A stretch of 64,000 nt of DNA from Rhizobium sp. 2MFCol3.1 (GTDB lineage: Bacteria; Pseudomonadota; Alphaproteobacteria; Rhizobiales; Rhizobiaceae). Under the pieces are notes generated by a model. It made no database searches, was not told the DNA's origin, and worked only from the letters and a program-made list of their open reading frames with translations. A program made the translations under genes and the position numbers. Positions 19,031-27,672 of the stretch are shown here, piece after piece; the first letter of the stretch is position 1; the number at the start of each line of letters is the position of its first letter. Location of the stretch: NCBI RefSeq assembly GCF_000377565.1, contig NZ_KB898356.1:301142-365141 (forward strand), in the 5' to 3' direction.

Positions 19031-19563
19031 TGATTAAACTCGTTCTTACAGGCGTCTGGGTCTGCGTGATCACGCTGGCGGCGGTCTATATGTCGGTGCA
19101 TCTGGCAACCGCGCCGGCGCCGGCCCCCGATCAGTCGAAGCAGAGCCTTGTCGAGCTTGTAAAGGGCGAGTCCATCACCATCCCTGTGGTCCACGATGGC
19201 GCCGTCAGCGGTTATTTCCTCGGGAAGATATCCTTCATGATCAAGAAGGACATGGTGAAGGGCGCGACCTTGCCGCTCACCGAGATGACCACCGACGAAC
19301 TGTTCTCGCTGCTTGTCGGCAACAAGATGGTCGATATATCGAACATGAAGGCATTCGATCCGATTGCCTTCCGCGAGATGATCAAGAAAGACCTCAACAC
19401 GCATCTGGGCGGCGAGTACATCGACCAGGTGCTGCTGGAGCAGCTTGATTACCTCTCCAAGGAAGAGGTCGCCGCCAACGCCTCCGGCCAGCCGAAGAAA
19501 ACCGGCAAGCCTGTCAATGTCGTGCCGCCAGAGCCCGTCAAGGACCCGGCCGCCGGCGGTTGA
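19030..19563 (+). CDS. Membrane-anchored periplasmic protein at the end of the flagellar operon
   Basis: A 177-residue protein with one N-terminal membrane helix (about 4-24) and a periplasmic domain. It contains SITIPVVHDGAVSGYFLG and an alpha/beta pattern up to about residue 145, then a Pro/Lys-rich tail. The layout of single helix plus small domain with an I.IP...GYF strand recalls FliL, but the conserved FliL C-terminal segment is not evident, so I leave the function open. TGATG coupling to the FlgN-like gene places it as the last gene of the operon. Confidence 0.85.
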   Translation: MIKLVLTGVWVCVITLAAVYMSVHLATAPAPAPDQSKQSLVELVKGESITIPVVHDGAVSGYFLGKISFMIKKDMVKGATLPLTEMTTDELFSLLVGNKMVDISNMKAFDPIAFREMIKKDLNTHLGGEYIDQVLLEQLDYLSKEEVAANASGQPKKTGKPVNVVPPEPVKDPAAGG

Positions 19564-19575
19564 CGCCCGCTTATC

Positions 19576-19600
19576 GTCGCGGTGGCCTCATCACCGCGAC
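19576..19600 (+). repeat. Hairpin at the end of the flagellar operon
   Basis: Perfect 9-bp stem GTCGCGGTG/CACCGCGAC with a 7-nt loop, 12 bp after the last flagellar stop. There is no T run, so it may protect the mRNA 3' end or help Rho-dependent ending. The rest of 19601-19812 has no gene and should carry the promoter of the next unit. Confidence 0.6.
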
Positions 19601-19812
19601 CAGCCATCTGCGATGGTTAACAAATCCCTGATATCGCTGAGCAAAGTCGACGGGTTTTCCTAAAGGTTGTTTGAGGGAGCCCTGTTATACCGTCCCGTGA
19701 TGGGCCGACATGCGCGCCGCATTCCAGATTTGGAAGCCGGCGCCTGATCCCAGGCAGACCTCAGTGTTACCGGGATCTCCGAGCCATGAAGCATTATCGT
19801 CAGGAAGCGGGT

Positions 19813-20625
19813 ATGAATCTGATTGCGAATTTCGCGGTCCTCGCCTCTCGTCGCGCCATTTTCGATCTGCCCGTCTGCGATCTCGGCTGGGACGATGCGC
19901 TCGTCTTCATCAACGAGCTCCTGTCCATGCCCGTCGGCCAGACGTCGATCTCCTTCGTCAACGCGCACAACATGCTCCTGGCATTGCGCGATGAAGAGTA
20001 TCGCGACATTCTCTCACAGAACCTCGTCCTGCCGGATGGCATCGGCCTCAACATCGCCTCGCAGATCGCGCACGGATCGCCTTTCCCGGCCAATCTGAAT
20101 GGCACCGATTTCGTGCCCGCGCTGCTGACCTTCATGGAACAGCCCCGCCGCATCGGCCTTATCGGCGGCACCCGTGCCGTGGTCGAGCGCGCGGCATCCA
20201 ATTTCCGCCGGCATGCGCCCTGGCATGAATTCGTCGTCATCTCCGACGGCTTCTTCGACAAGAACGATCCGTCGGCCGTCGTCGCCGAGATCGCGTCGCA
20301 GGATCTCGACATCATCATCGTCGGCATGGGCACGCCCTTGCAGGAAAAGTGGGCGCACAAGCACATCCGCGCCGATCACGCGCGCCTGGTGCTGACGGTC
20401 GGCGCCCTGTTCGATTTCGTCTCCGGCTCGGTGCCTCGTGCGCCGAAGCTGGTGCGCTCGATGCGCCTGGAATGGGCCTACAGGCTCGTCCAGGAACCCG
20501 GCCGCCTCTGGCGCCGCTATGCGCTCGGCATCCCGGTCTTTCTCTATCACGTCGCCAAGTACCGGTTCAGCCGCCGCAAGGTGATCATGAAGCGCTCGGA
20601 AATCGGCGATACACGTCGAGATTGA
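19813..20625 (+). CDS. WecG/TagA/CpsF-family glycosyltransferase
   Basis: A 270-residue GT26-type enzyme that transfers a sugar from a nucleotide donor, usually N-acetylmannosamine(uronate) or glucose, to a lipid-linked intermediate. Family motifs: SFVNAHNMLLALRD, LVLPDGIGLNIAS, LNGTDFVPALL, IVGMGTPLQEKWAHKH and the C-terminal VRSMRLEWAYRLVQEPGRLW. ATG 19813 has AGGAAG 5 bp upstream; an in-frame ATG at 19786 has a weaker site and would add nine residues. With the Wzz-like gene downstream it suggests surface polysaccharide or adhesin synthesis; the substrate cannot be told from sequence. Confidence 0.92.
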   Translation: MNLIANFAVLASRRAIFDLPVCDLGWDDALVFINELLSMPVGQTSISFVNAHNMLLALRDEEYRDILSQNLVLPDGIGLNIASQIAHGSPFPANLNGTDFVPALLTFMEQPRRIGLIGGTRAVVERAASNFRRHAPWHEFVVISDGFFDKNDPSAVVAEIASQDLDIIIVGMGTPLQEKWAHKHIRADHARLVLTVGALFDFVSGSVPRAPKLVRSMRLEWAYRLVQEPGRLWRRYALGIPVFLYHVAKYRFSRRKVIMKRSEIGDTRRD

Positions 20626-20720
20626 GCGAAAATTAACCTTTTGTTTGCCAAGCCTGTTTAGGCTCGATTAACCACACGCGACTGCGATGGGTTCGATCGT
20701 TCCATGCACGAGACTTGGTG

Positions 20721-22544
20721 ATGCGCGAAAATCATTCGAGACGTCCCACCCACTCATGGTCATCCCAGCCGAAGGATGAAACCGGCTCGAGCGGCTTTTC
20801 CAGCGGCCATTATCAGGACGAAATGGCCGTGCCGGAAGCCGAGCTCCTGCGGGTCATCGAGCGGGCTCTCCAGGCGCAGCGAACGCCAGAACTTGAGCAA
20901 CCCGCGCCGCAAGACGCCACCGCGCCTCTCGTCAGCCGCATCGAAACCATCCTCGGCAAAAGGCTCGAGGCTGCCAACGACGCCGCCACGGCGCCAAAGC
21001 CGCCCATCGATTTTGCTGCCCCCAGCCCGGCCTTCATAGGCGCTGCCGTCGACGCAACGGCGATGGACGAGGCGGCGATGGACGACCTGATTGACGATCT
21101 GGCCGCACAGGAATTCCACGTCGAATCCATATCGCACCCGGCCGCCGAACATCCTGCCCCGGCATCCGCGCGCAGCGGCCGCTCGCTGATCGCAGCCGGC
21201 GCATTGTGCGCGTTGGGCGCGCTTGGCGGAACGCTGATCCCGAGCGAGCCATCCGGCTTTCGGGCACAGAGCCTGCTCGGCGTCGAAGGCCCGGCCAAGG
21301 ATCATCGGGCGCTGGTCAGCGCCGCGCATGATGCACTGATCTCGCAGAAAACCATCGCCATGGCCGTCGCCAAATTGCAGCTCGACCGCGACGCCGAGTT
21401 CGCGGGCGCCAGCGGCAGCGCGTTCAATGTCGTGGTCGATCTCTTGTCCGCAAGCGGTGCCGCTGCCGATCCCGTCTCGCGCGCCGAAGCGTCTCTCGCC
21501 GCCGCCATTCGCGCATCCGCCGACCCGAAATCGGGAACCATCGGCTTCAGCGTCACGACGGCAAGTGCCGCGAAATCCGCGCGCATCGCATCCTATCTCG
21601 TCTCGACCGTCGCCCATCCGGTGTCGGCAGCAGGCGTCAACGACGGCGCAGTGAAGAAGGCGAGTGCGGTCGCCGACGCCGAGCTCGAGGCATTCACCAA
21701 GCAGAACGGCGAAGGCAATGTCGAGGTCGCAACCACACTGCAGCAGCAGCTTGTCCAGGCCAACGAAACCTTGAAGGACGCGCAGCAGAAGGTCGTGGCG
21801 GCGAAAACGCGCGCCGACCTGCTGAAGACCGCGACGGCTGATGACGCGCTGACCGGCACACTTGCCGCGGACATCACATCGCCCGCGCTGGACGATCGCC
21901 GCGGCCGCTATGCCGTTGCCAAGTCGACGCTCGCGCAGCTTGCCGCCAGCCTCGGCCCCCGCCATCCACGTCTGATCGCCCAGCAAGCCGAAGTCGATGG
22001 CCTGCGCGCCAGCATCGGCCAGGAACTCGGCAGACTGTCGCGCGATGCCGCCGACGAAGTCAAATCAACGGTCGCCGCCGTCAGGCAACTTGGCGACCAG
22101 CGCAATACGCTGATCGCCCAAAGCCGCGACACCGGCGTCGATCTCGCCAAGCTGACGGAACTGCGCGAGAAATCCGCCGTTGCGCGCCAGCGTCTCGAAG
22201 ATGAGCTCAGCACCGGCGCGATCGGCACGGATGGCGCGCATGTGCAGGTCATCAAGGCGCCTGTGATCACGGCCATCGAGCCGGGCCGCAGCCCGTGGCT
22301 CGCCCCGGCACTCGGCGCGCTCGCCGGTCTGGCCTTCGGCCTTGCCGGTTTCCGCAGACGCGTGGACCAGAGCAAAGACGTCGCGCATGTCGAGCCCGTC
22401 GCCGCGATCGAACCATCGGTCAATATCCCGCGCGCACCCACGCCGGAGCCTGTGGTCGCGGAGGCCGCCGACGAGGTCGAAACGCTGCGCGCCGAGATCG
22501 CCGCCATGCGCGATCGCCTGCGCTCCTACGCGGCGACGGCCTGA
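20721..22544 (+). CDS. Wzz/GumC-like polysaccharide chain-length protein
   Basis: About 607 residues. A long cytoplasmic, Ala/Pro-rich N-terminus (1-150) precedes a membrane helix at about 155-175 ([20 protein letters not shown]). The periplasmic part contains helical coiled coil (about 300-500), and a second helix lies near 530-552 ([20 protein letters not shown]) followed by a short basic cytoplasmic tail. The order helix, coiled coil, helix is that of polysaccharide co-polymerases such as ExoP, without the tyrosine-kinase domain. The first in-frame ATG has a poor ribosome site; ATG 20823, behind AGGACGAA, is a real alternative start. Confidence 0.82.
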   Translation: MRENHSRRPTHSWSSQPKDETGSSGFSSGHYQDEMAVPEAELLRVIERALQAQRTPELEQPAPQDATAPLVSRIETILGKRLEAANDAATAPKPPIDFAAPSPAFIGAAVDATAMDEAAMDDLIDDLAAQEFHVESISHPAAEHPAPASARSGRSLIAAGALCALGALGGTLIPSEPSGFRAQSLLGVEGPAKDHRALVSAAHDALISQKTIAMAVAKLQLDRDAEFAGASGSAFNVVVDLLSASGAAADPVSRAEASLAAAIRASADPKSGTIGFSVTTASAAKSARIASYLVSTVAHPVSAAGVNDGAVKKASAVADAELEAFTKQNGEGNVEVATTLQQQLVQANETLKDAQQKVVAAKTRADLLKTATADDALTGTLAADITSPALDDRRGRYAVAKSTLAQLAASLGPRHPRLIAQQAEVDGLRASIGQELGRLSRDAADEVKSTVAAVRQLGDQRNTLIAQSRDTGVDLAKLTELREKSAVARQRLEDELSTGAIGTDGAHVQVIKAPVITAIEPGRSPWLAPALGALAGLAFGLAGFRRRVDQSKDVAHVEPVAAIEPSVNIPRAPTPEPVVAEAADEVETLRAEIAAMRDRLRSYAATA

Positions 22545-22666
22545 TCGTCGCCCGCCTGCGGCATGATTGTTCTTGCATTTCTCGTTTCAGGCAGGATAGG
22601 GCGTGGACAGGCAAATTGTGCCCGATGCCGCCGAGTAGAATGGCGGGCAATGGCAGGGAGACGGTC

Positions 22667-23566
22667 TTGGCGACAGTAATCGACGGCAAACAGGTTGCAG
22701 CTTCGGTCATCGACACGGTGAAGGCGGCGACCGCGGCATTGGACAAGCAGAGCGGCGTTCAGGCCGGTCTCGCGGTCATCATCGTCGGCGACGATCCGGC
22801 AAGCCACGCCTATGTGGGCTCCAAGAGCAAAATGGCAAAGGAATGCGGCTTCAAGTCCGTGCAGCACACGCTGCCGGTCGAGACGACGCAGGAAGACCTA
22901 GCCGCGCTGGTAGCCTCGCTTAACGCTGACGACACGATCCACGGCATCCTCGTGCAACTGCCGCTGCCCAAGCACCTGAATTCCGAGCCGATCATCCAGT
23001 CGATCCTGCCCGAGAAGGATGTCGATGGTCTCCACGTCGTCAACGCCGGCAAGCTGGCGGTCGGCGATCTCGAGACCGGCCTCGTTTCCTGCACGCCCGC
23101 CGGCGCCATGGTCTTCGTGCGCCGCACCCACGGCGAGGATCTCTCCGGGCTCAACGCCGTTGTCGTCGGCCGGTCCAATCTGTTCGGCAAGCCGATGGCG
23201 CAGCTTCTGCTCAACGCCAACGCCACGGTGACCATCGCCCATTCGAGAACCAAGGATCTCCCGTCTGTTTGCCGCAGCGCCGATATTCTGGTTGCCGCCG
23301 TCGGCCGTCCCGAGATGGTCAAGGCCGATTGGGTCAAGCGCGGCGCCACGGTGATCGATGTCGGCATCAACCGTATCGCAGCGCCCGAAAAGGGCGAGGG
23401 CAAGACGCGCCTCGTGGGCGATGTCGCCTTCGCCGAGGCCGCCGAAGTCGCTGATGTCATCACCCCGGTCCCCGGTGGCGTCGGTCCGATGACCATCGCC
23501 ATGCTGATGGCCAACACCGTGATCGCCGCGCACCGCGCCGCCGGCCAGACGCCGCCGAAGTTCTGA
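22667..23566 (+). CDS. folD: Bifunctional methylenetetrahydrofolate dehydrogenase/cyclohydrolase FolD
   Basis: Interconverts 5,10-methylene-, methenyl- and 10-formyl-tetrahydrofolate with NADP. Motifs: [13 protein letters not shown] (Lys53 equals the catalytic Lys), [47 protein letters not shown] and [15 protein letters not shown] place the start at TTG 22667: AGGGAG lies 6 bp upstream and this gives the family-typical LATVIDGK start and a 299-residue protein. An ATG at 22640 is in frame but has no ribosome site. A RIME-like repeat begins 4 bp after the stop. Confidence 0.97.
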   Translation: MATVIDGKQVAASVIDTVKAATAALDKQSGVQAGLAVIIVGDDPASHAYVGSKSKMAKECGFKSVQHTLPVETTQEDLAALVASLNADDTIHGILVQLPLPKHLNSEPIIQSILPEKDVDGLHVVNAGKLAVGDLETGLVSCTPAGAMVFVRRTHGEDLSGLNAVVVGRSNLFGKPMAQLLLNANATVTIAHSRTKDLPSVCRSADILVAAVGRPEMVKADWVKRGATVIDVGINRIAAPEKGEGKTRLVGDVAFAEAAEVADVITPVPGGVGPMTIAMLMANTVIAAHRAAGQTPPKF

Positions 23567-23569
23567 TCG

Positions 23570-23840
23570 AGAGCCTTTCCTGGTTAGCTTGAAGCATTCT
23601 GCCGGCGCAGGTTTTAGTCAGGGCAAAGGCGATTGGCGAAGGGCATACCCCTAGGTACGGTCGAGCCGATCGCCTTTGATCCTGGCGGAAAGATGCCCGG
23701 CCCTTCGGGTTGGCTGAAACGGGCCGCCTGATCGTCCGGCCGGCTTGGCCGTATGCGTTGGCTACGACACGCGCCGGCCGGACGACCATCCGACTCCGTT
23801 TGAGCCAACAGAATGTTTCAATCTAACCAGGAAAGGCTCT
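23570..23840. repeat. RIME-like palindromic intergenic element
   Basis: A 271-bp non-coding element bounded by 32-bp inverted repeats (23570-23601 against 23809-23840, 30 of 32 matching). Inside lie nested inverted repeats: 23709-23720 with 23798-23809 (11/12) and 23732-23744 with 23773-23785 (13/13), plus crossed pairs 23625-23633/23669-23677 and 23641-23646/23693-23698. No ORF is convincing. The layout fits the Rhizobium intergenic mosaic elements (RIME), small repeats scattered in rhizobial genomes. It fills the gap between the convergent folD and aglR, and its last bases form part of the aglR stop codon. Confidence 0.85.
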
Positions 23841-24861
23841 AGCGCGGCGCGGCACCCGTCGACGCCCGCACGATCAACTCCGTCTTCCACAGTTCCTGTT
23901 CGGGGAAGGGGCCGTCCTGCTTGACGGTCCCGATCAGCCGCTCGGCGATCCGAACACCCGCCGCGCGCAACGATGAGCGCGTCGTCGTCAACGGCACGGA
24001 GAAATTCTCCGGCTTCAGATGCGGCAGCACGTCGTCATGGGCGATCAGCGAAATGTCCTCGCCGAGCTTCAGCCCCGCTTGCGTCACCGCGCGGATAGCG
24101 CCAAGCGCCAGTACCGTGCTGGAACAGAGAATGGCCGTCGGCGGCTCCGGCAGCTGCAGAAAGCGTTCCATGGCGAATTGCCCGTGCTCGTCGGTCATCG
24201 ACATGTGGCTGGTGCAGTTCTCCGGCAGCTCCAGCCCGCGCTCGGCAAGTGCCGAGACCACGCCCTTCTTGCGGCGGATCGCGAAATCCAGATGCTCCGG
24301 CCCGTTCAGCAGGCAGAAACGCGTATGCCCGAGCTGCAGCAGCAGCCGCGTCGCATCGTAGAAGGCGCCCTCATTGTCGATGTCGAGATAGGGGTAATCC
24401 GGCTCAATCCCAAACGAGCGGCCATGCACGAGAAACGGCATGGAGAGCGACTTCAGGAGCGGCAGCCGGGGATCGTGGCCGCGCATATAGGCCACGAACA
24501 GTGCGTCGACATTGCCGCTGATCGCCAGCCGCCTCAGCGCGCCCACTTCGTCGTCGGGATCGGCGGGCATGATCACGAAATGAAAGTCGTGCCTTACCGC
24601 TTCCTCGCCAAGCCCGGTCAGGAATTCGCCGAAATGCACGTCGGAATAATGCCCGGGCGCGGTGGGCATGACGAGGCCGATCGAGCCCGCCTTGCCGGTT
24701 GCCAGCCGCTGCGCGGCCTTGTTGGGACGATAGCCGGTTTCCTGCACGGCGCGCAGCACCCGCTCGCGTGTCGCCTCGTTGACCTCGGGATAGCCGTTCA
24801 GCGCACGGCTCACCGTCGTCTGGGACAGGCCCAGCATTTCCGATAGCTGTTTCAGATTCAC
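23839..24861 (-). CDS. aglR: LacI-family repressor AglR
   Basis: A 340-residue regulator: N-terminal LacI helix-turn-helix (LKQLSEMLGLSQTTVSRALN) with the hinge (RPNKAAQRLATG), then a periplasmic-binding-like sugar sensor domain. It is divergent from aglE, and two LacI-type palindromes lie between them, so it most likely represses the agl operon until an alpha-glucoside binds. The stop codon TAG takes two of its three bases from the end of the RIME-like repeat. Confidence 0.93.
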   Translation of the reverse strand: MNLKQLSEMLGLSQTTVSRALNGYPEVNEATRERVLRAVQETGYRPNKAAQRLATGKAGSIGLVMPTAPGHYSDVHFGEFLTGLGEEAVRHDFHFVIMPADPDDEVGALRRLAISGNVDALFVAYMRGHDPRLPLLKSLSMPFLVHGRSFGIEPDYPYLDIDNEGAFYDATRLLLQLGHTRFCLLNGPEHLDFAIRRKKGVVSALAERGLELPENCTSHMSMTDEHGQFAMERFLQLPEPPTAILCSSTVLALGAIRAVTQAGLKLGEDISLIAHDDVLPHLKPENFSVPLTTTRSSLRAAGVRIAERLIGTVKQDGPFPEQELWKTELIVRASTGAAPR

Positions 24862-24911
24862 GTGTTAAACTTCCTCCAACGCCTTGGAGGTCATGTCTCC
24901 CAAATGGCATC

Positions 24912-24923
24912 CAAAGCGCTTTT
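24912..24923. promoter_or_regulatory. LacI-type operator near aglR
   Basis: CAAAGCGCTTTT, 11 of 12 bases matching the perfect palindrome at 25073-25084, with the same AAAGCGCTTT core. It lies 51 bp upstream of aglR, a position fit for autoregulation. Confidence 0.75.
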
Positions 24924-25072
24924 AGCAATGTAGCAGCTGCGCCGCTTGACTCAAGAAAAATCGCTCCATATTGCCCCATAGGCGTTGCTGCATTGCGATA
25001 TTCAAAGGCCCCGAGGTGGGTTTTGCGAATTGCCTTGACTCTTTTATGCCGAAAGTGAAATGAGTTCGTTGT

Positions 25073-25084
25073 CAAAGCGCTTTG
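25073..25084. promoter_or_regulatory. LacI-type operator near aglE
   Basis: CAAAGCGCTTTG, a perfect 12-bp palindrome with the central CG typical of LacI/GalR operators, 50 bp before the aglE start. The second copy 161 bp away could allow looping by an AglR tetramer. A TTGACT hexamer at 25035-25040 is a possible -35 for aglE, with no good -10 at the usual distance. Confidence 0.8.
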
Positions 25085-25133
25085 GAATTTCGGTTGCAGG
25101 GCGTGATTGGGATTGTGATGGGAGGTTGATCAC

Positions 25134-26495
25134 ATGAAAAAGTCATTTTTGATGGGCGTTGCCGTGGCAGCGCTTCTGGCCGGCGGCGCGTCCGCGGCCG
25201 ATCTGAAATTCGCGCCGGGCGAGGACGCCAAGTTCAACTGGAAGAGCTACGATGACTTCAAGGCGGCCAATGCCGACCTGAAGGGCCAGGAGCTGACGAT
25301 CTTCGGGCCATGGCGCGGCGAGGACGAGACGCTGTTCCGCAGCATTCTCGCCTATTTCACCGAGGCGACCGGCATCGACGCCAAGTATTCGTCCTCGGAA
25401 AACTACGAACAGCAGATCGTCATCGATACCCAGGCCGGATCGCCGCCGAACATCGCGATCCTGCCGCAGCCCGGCCTTCTCGCCGATCTGGCCAGCAAGG
25501 GCTTCCTGGCGCCGCTCGGCGATGAAAACTCCAAGTGGATCAAGGATAATTACGGCGCCGGCGACAGCTGGGTCGGCTACGGCACCTACAAGGGCAAGGA
25601 CGGCAAGGACGCCTTCTTCGCTTTCCCCTACAAGGCCGACGTGAAGTCGCTGGTCTGGTACGTGCCTGAAAACTTCAAGGAAGCGGGCTACAAGGTCCCG
25701 ACCACGATGGAAGAGCTGCAGGCTCTCTCCGAGCAGATCGTCAAGGACGGCGGCGTTCCGTGGTGCATCGGTCTCGGTTCCGGCGGCGCCACCGGCTGGC
25801 CGGCAACCGACTGGATCGAAGACCTGATGCTGCGTATGCAGCCGCCGGAAGCCTACGACAAGTGGACCACCAACGAACTGAAGTTCGATGATCCCGCAGT
25901 CGTCTCCGTCATCGACGAGTTCGGCAAGTTCGCCAAGAACGAGAAGTACGTCGATGGTGGCGTCAAGGCTGTTGCCTCGACCGACTTCCGCGATAGCCCG
26001 AAGGGCCTCTTCGCCGTGCCGCCGAAGTGCTACATGCACCACCAGGCGTCCTTCATCCCGTCCTTCTTCCCTGAAGGAACGAAGATGGGCCAGGATGCGG
26101 ACTTCTTCTACATGCCGACCTTCGCCTCGCATCCCGAACTCGGCAAGCCGGTTCTGGGCGCAGGTACGCTGGTCACCATCGCCAAGGATTCCAAGCCGGC
26201 TCGCGCCTTCGTGGAATTCCTGAAGACGCCGATCGCGCATGAAGTCTGGATGGCGCAGTCGAGCTTCCTGACACCCTACAAGGGCGTCAACACGGCCGCC
26301 TACGCCAACGAGCAGATGAAGCGCGAAGGCGAGATCCTGACGACGGCAACGACGTTCCGCTTCGACGGTTCCGACCTGATGCCCGGCAAGATCGGCGCCG
26401 GCGCCTTCTGGACCGGCATGGTCGATTTCGTCGGCGGCAAGTCCGCTCAGGATACCGCCAAGGAAATCCAGAGCGCCTGGGACGGCATCAAGTAA
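25134..26495 (+). CDS. aglE: Alpha-glucoside ABC transporter, substrate-binding protein AglE
   Basis: A 453-residue exported binding protein: signal peptide MKKSFLMGVAVAALLAGG, cut near ASA-AD, then a type 1 solute-binding fold (ELTIFGPWRGEDETLF; TQAGSPPNIAILPQPGLLAD). In Sinorhizobium, AglEFGK takes up sucrose, maltose and trehalose. GGGAGG lies about 9 bp before the ATG. An 11-bp hairpin follows the stop, as is usual after highly expressed binding-protein genes. Confidence 0.95.
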   Translation: MKKSFLMGVAVAALLAGGASAADLKFAPGEDAKFNWKSYDDFKAANADLKGQELTIFGPWRGEDETLFRSILAYFTEATGIDAKYSSSENYEQQIVIDTQAGSPPNIAILPQPGLLADLASKGFLAPLGDENSKWIKDNYGAGDSWVGYGTYKGKDGKDAFFAFPYKADVKSLVWYVPENFKEAGYKVPTTMEELQALSEQIVKDGGVPWCIGLGSGGATGWPATDWIEDLMLRMQPPEAYDKWTTNELKFDDPAVVSVIDEFGKFAKNEKYVDGGVKAVASTDFRDSPKGLFAVPPKCYMHHQASFIPSFFPEGTKMGQDADFFYMPTFASHPELGKPVLGAGTLVTIAKDSKPARAFVEFLKTPIAHEVWMAQSSFLTPYKGVNTAAYANEQMKREGEILTTATTFRFDGSDLMPGKIGAGAFWTGMVDFVGGKSAQDTAKEIQSAWDGIK

Positions 26496-26507
26496 CATCG
26501 CCTGATC

Positions 26508-26534
26508 TCCATGCCGCCTGCTCGGCGGCATGGA
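26508..26534 (+). promoter_or_regulatory. Intercistronic hairpin between aglE and aglF
   Basis: Perfect 11-bp stem TCCATGCCGCC/GGCGGCATGGA with a TGCTC loop, 13 bp after the aglE stop, with no T tract. It probably protects aglE mRNA from 3' decay, giving more binding protein than permease. Confidence 0.75.
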
Positions 26535-26657
26535 TGCAAATGCCTGGCCGGATGCCGTCACAAGCGCCGGCCATCGCCGCCTCTTGCGCTCGCTGCAGCG
26601 TGCCCGGCCATCAGGCGGCGTGATTTCAAAAAGACGTAGGCATCAGGGGAGGGATGA

Positions 26658-27671
26658 ATGCTATCGCAGCTGGTTTCCGCTTTGGGGGTCGTGGTCGTCG
26701 CCGTATTCGCATGCGCGGCCTATTTCTATTTCTCGAACAAGCTCCTTGATATGGCGCTTCCGGTGAAGGACGGCGACATTCGCGCCGCCTCGCAGAACCT
26801 CAACCGCCGCTCCATCATCAGGCCGTGGCTGTTCCTGTTCCCGGCGCTCTTCCTGCTGGTCGTCTATCTGGTCTATCCCGTGGTCGCGACGGTCATCCTG
26901 TCCTTCTACGATCGCTCCGGAGCCCAGTTCGTCGGCTTCAGCAATTACCAGTGGGCTCTGGGTGACCGCGAGTTCCGCCAGTCGATCTTCAACAACATCC
27001 TCTGGCTTGCCGTCGTTCCGGCGGCCTGCACCTTCTTCGGCCTCGTTATCGCCGTCATGACCGACCGCATCTGGTGGGGCAATATCGCGAAAAGCATCGT
27101 CTTCATGCCGATGGCGATCTCCTTCGTCGGCGCCTCCGTCATCTGGAAGTTCATCTACGAGTATCGCGGCGGCAACGCCACGCAGATCGGCCTCTTGAAT
27201 GCCATCGTCCAACTCTTCGGCGGCACGCCGCAGGTGTGGATCTCGGTACCCTTCTGGAACAGCTTCTTCCTGATGATCATCCTCATCTGGATCCAGACCG
27301 GCTTTGCCATGGTCATCCTGTCGGCCGCCCTTCGCGGAATTCCGGAAGAAACCATCGAGGCCGCCGTTATCGATGGCGCCAATGGCTGGCAGATCTTCTG
27401 GCGCATCATGGTGCCGCAGGTCTGGGGCACGATCGCCGTCGTCTGGACCACCATCACCATCCTCGTGTTGAAGGTCTTCGATATCGTGCTCACCATGACC
27501 AACGGTCAGTGGGACACGATGGTTCTCGCCAATCTCATGTTCAACTGGATGTTCCGCGGCGGCGGCGACAGCGGCCGAAGTGCGGTCATTGCGCTGATCA
27601 TCATGCTGGCCGTCACGCCGATCATGGTGTGGAACGTCCGCCGCGCCAATCGCGAAATGGGAGGCAAGTGA
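26658..27671 (+). CDS. aglF: Alpha-glucoside ABC transporter permease AglF
   Basis: A 337-residue MalF-type permease. An extra N-terminal helix (about 5-28) precedes the standard helices starting at PWLFLFPALFLLVVYLVYPV. The EAA loop that contacts the ATPase is EAAVIDGANGWQIFWRIMVP. GGGGAGGG lies before the ATG. aglG starts 1 bp after its stop. Confidence 0.94.
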   Translation: MLSQLVSALGVVVVAVFACAAYFYFSNKLLDMALPVKDGDIRAASQNLNRRSIIRPWLFLFPALFLLVVYLVYPVVATVILSFYDRSGAQFVGFSNYQWALGDREFRQSIFNNILWLAVVPAACTFFGLVIAVMTDRIWWGNIAKSIVFMPMAISFVGASVIWKFIYEYRGGNATQIGLLNAIVQLFGGTPQVWISVPFWNSFFLMIILIWIQTGFAMVILSAALRGIPEETIEAAVIDGANGWQIFWRIMVPQVWGTIAVVWTTITILVLKVFDIVLTMTNGQWDTMVLANLMFNWMFRGGGDSGRSAVIALIIMLAVTPIMVWNVRRANREMGGK

Positions 27672-27672
27672 G

